Origin: DAOVDI01 sp965373045
GTDB taxonomy: Bacteria; Acidobacteriota; Aminicenantia; Aminicenantales; Aminicenantaceae
Length of the DNA: 5,878 nucleotides
Direction of reading: 5' to 3'
NCBI GenBank assembly: GCA_965373045.1
Contig: CBDVEQ010000162.1
Location: 1-5,878, forward strand
Shown: piece by piece, positions 4,114 through 5,878 of the stretch
Layout of the letters: each line of letters opens with the position of its first letter
Position numbering within the stretch: the stretch's first letter is position 1
Position numbers and translations under genes: made by a program
Notes under the pieces: generated by a model
Databases searched by the model: none
What the model was told of the DNA's origin: nothing
What the model saw: only the letters and a program-made list of their open reading frames with translations

Positions 4114-5878
4114 TTAATCTTTAGACTTAAAAAGAAGATATCCGACCAGTAGCAGGAACGCGGCAAGAGAGATATAATCTCCCAGATTTCCTGGCCAGTG
4201 AAGGCCGATACCTTCGGGTTTTTTGCTCAATATAAAAGCATACAGGGCGATGAGAACACCCCCGATACCTTCACCTGCGATAAATCCGGAGCCGAGAAGG
4301 ATCCCTTTTTCGTTCTTTTTTTTCTTTTTTTCTTCATCCTCCTTGTTTCGGCTGTCGATAAACATCCTGATGAGCCCTCCAACATAGATCGGCGTCATTG
4401 TTGAAAGGGGAAGGTACATGCCTACGGCAAAGGGAAGGGAGGGGATTCTCAGTAGTTCAATAACAATGGCAAAAGCTCCTCCGGCAAGAACTAAGCCCCA
4501 GGGAAGATCTCCTCCGAGCACTCCTTCGATAACGGTTTTCATCAGGGTGGCTTGAGGAGCAGGCAGCGCTTCTGTTCCAAAGCCGAACGCTTTTCCCAAA
4601 AGCCAGACTGCTCCGGCCACTGCAAATGCGGCGGTAATGACTCCAATGAGTTCGGACACCTGCTGCCTTTTTGGAGTGGCCCCGATGATATATCCGGCTT
4701 TCAGATCCTGAGATATATCTCCGGCAATGGATGCTCCGACACAGACAATTGTTCCTATCGTTAATGCCGCTGCCATTCCTGTGATGTTTGTCCATCCCAT
4801 AGCCAGGAAGAGAAGGCTGGTACCAAGCAGTGTGACGATCGTCATGCCTGATGTGGGGTTTGATGAAACTCCTACCAGGCCCACGATCCTGGAAGAGACC
4901 GTGGCGAAAATAAATGCAAAAAACACTACGCATATTGCTGCGACGGCACGAATTAACAAGGAGGTATCAAAGCCGATGAGTTTTGGGGAAAAAATGATCG
5001 CGCTTGCCACAACAAGAACTCCGGCTCCTATTACAGTAAAAGGAAGATCCCTCTGAGTTCTCTTTGTTTTTACCGGGATTCCATTTTTTTTGAGGCTGAG
5101 GTCTTGTATTCCCATTTTCAGAGATCGATACATGGTGGGAATGGATTTGATGACCGTGATGATCCCAGCGAACGCGACTGCACCGGCGCCGAAAAAACGG
5201 ATATAATTTTGCCATATTTCTTTAGCTGTCATTTCGGCAATACTCAAGTCCGAAGCAGGAAGCAGAGGGCTCTGAAGATGTTCGCCCACATAGGCAATAA
5301 GAGGGATTATCCCTAACCAGGAGAGCAGCCCACCCGCAACCATGATAGCGGCGATGCGTGGGCCTAAGATGAACCCAACGCCAAGCAATGCGGGTGTGGG
5401 TTCCATTCCGAGTTCCGCCTTCTTAAGGCCAGGGATATTAAGCTTGATCTTTTCTGGCCAGAGATGCAGAAATGAGAGCATGATCTTGTAAAAAAATCCG
5501 ATGACAAGTCCGAGAATGACATTTATAGCTTTTCCGCCCCCTTCTTCAGCCGCTATGAGTACGGATGCAGCGGCAGTGCCTTCCGGATAGGGAAGTTCTT
5601 TGTGTTTTTCGACAATGAGCGGCTTGCGGAGAGGGATCATAAAAAGAACTCCGATAATGCCTCCAAGCATAGCGAGCATTCCGATCTTGATCAGACTTGG
5701 ATTAAAGCCCCACATGAAAAGGGCGGGAATGGTGAAGATAATGCCTGATGCAAGAGAGGAACTGGCAGAACCGGTTGTCTGAGCAATATTAGCTTCAAGT
5801 AAGGAGCTTTTTCCGATAATAGGGGTTAAGACTTTAAATACAGCGACTGAAATAACAGCCAGAGGAATGGCTGTGGAT
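4114..5878 (-). CDS. OPT family oligopeptide transporter (5' end beyond window)
   Basis: This is a polytopic membrane protein of the oligopeptide transporter family. Members carry oligopeptides or metal chelates into the cell by proton coupling. 587 residues are visible, and the frame is open to the window edge, so the real start lies outside. An ATG at 5715 is internal, because the 54 codons before it encode the conserved N-terminal region: IPLAVISVAVF (4-14), EANIAQTTGSASS (28-40) and GIIFTIPALF (45-54). Further landmarks, numbered from the first visible codon, are LPYPEGTAAASVL (95-107), PTPALLGVGFILGPRIAA (160-177), SSNPTSGMT (338-346), GDISQDLKAGYIIGATPKRQ (386-405), SLPFAVGMYLPLSTMTPI (480-497) and GSGFIAGEGIGG (529-540). 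A very charged loop with repeated Glu and Lys (512-524) separates two late helices. It is encoded by runs of eight and seven A on the coding strand. The product ends LLFKSKD. By family comparison perhaps 50-70 residues are missing at the N-terminus. It lies directly upstream of the CstA gene. Confidence 0.93.
   Translation of the reverse strand, partial: STAIPLAVISVAVFKVLTPIIGKSSLLEANIAQTTGSASSSLASGIIFTIPALFMWGFNPSLIKIGMLAMLGGIIGVLFMIPLRKPLIVEKHKELPYPEGTAAASVLIAAEEGGGKAINVILGLVIGFFYKIMLSFLHLWPEKIKLNIPGLKKAELGMEPTPALLGVGFILGPRIAAIMVAGGLLSWLGIIPLIAYVGEHLQSPLLPASDLSIAEMTAKEIWQNYIRFFGAGAVAFAGIITVIKSIPTMYRSLKMGIQDLSLKKNGIPVKTKRTQRDLPFTVIGAGVLVVASAIIFSPKLIGFDTSLLIRAVAAICVVFFAFIFATVSSRIVGLVGVSSNPTSGMTIVTLLGTSLLFLAMGWTNITGMAAALTIGTIVCVGASIAGDISQDLKAGYIIGATPKRQQVSELIGVITAAFAVAGAVWLLGKAFGFGTEALPAPQATLMKTVIEGVLGGDLPWGLVLAGGAFAIVIELLRIPSLPFAVGMYLPLSTMTPIYVGGLIRMFIDSRNKEDEEKKKKKNEKGILLGSGFIAGEGIGGVLIALYAFILSKKPEGIGLHWPGNLGDYISLAAFLLLVGYLLFKSKD

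Noticed and set aside
4457..4933. A 158-codon minus-strand open frame inside the OPT gene, and similar long alternative frames within the acyl-CoA dehydrogenase, CstA and OPT genes.
   Set aside because: The translations are rich in Arg, Ser, His and Cys with no family resemblance, and they overlap genes with clear conserved motifs. They are shadow frames.
5713..5715. ATG as the start of the OPT transporter.
   Set aside because: The frame is open to the window edge, and the 54 codons upstream encode conserved OPT N-terminal sequence, so this ATG is internal.

Overview
The window looks like an ordinary chromosomal stretch from an anaerobic bacterium of moderate to low GC. A deltaproteobacterial (Desulfobacterota-type) host is my best guess. 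It rests on the gene set: an SCAD-like acyl-CoA dehydrogenase, a TIGR04076-type small protein, a short CstA, an OPT-family transporter and a possible radical-SAM-linked C-terminus. No single feature proves this.

Layout. The left edge (1-156, + strand) holds the last 51 codons of a gene that resembles the DUF2344/TIGR03936 radical-SAM-linked domain. After a 162-base AT-rich gap with a good sigma-70-type promoter comes a complete acyl-CoA dehydrogenase gene (319-1467, +). It meets a small exbD gene (1469-1861, -) tail to tail with one base between the stop codons. The exbD gene has no exbB beside it and has its own promoter. That promoter overlaps a perfect 9-bp inverted repeat that looks like an operator. 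Divergent from exbD is a small TIGR04076-type gene (1986-2255, +), whose start is set by a strong Shine-Dalgarno sequence. A 142-base gap (2256-2397) follows, with an imperfect inverted repeat, two copies of a 12-bp direct repeat and a short tandem repeat of about 8 bp.

The right half is a two-gene minus-strand unit. An OPT-family peptide/metal-chelate transporter runs in from beyond the right edge (5878 down to 4114). It is followed after 39 bases by a complete carbon-starvation CstA-family transporter (4074 down to 2398). CstA relatives import peptides or pyruvate and OPT proteins import oligopeptides or metal complexes, so the pair suggests a scavenging unit for peptides or small organic acids. 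With the acyl-CoA dehydrogenase (beta-oxidation or amino-acid-derived acyl-CoA oxidation), this fits a heterotroph using peptides and fatty or branched acids. The functional link is inference.

I see no rRNA, tRNA, CRISPR array, insertion sequence or phage gene, and no clear undescribed multi-gene system. The most interesting small-scale signals are the inverted repeat in the exbD promoter and the repeat cluster at 2321-2383.
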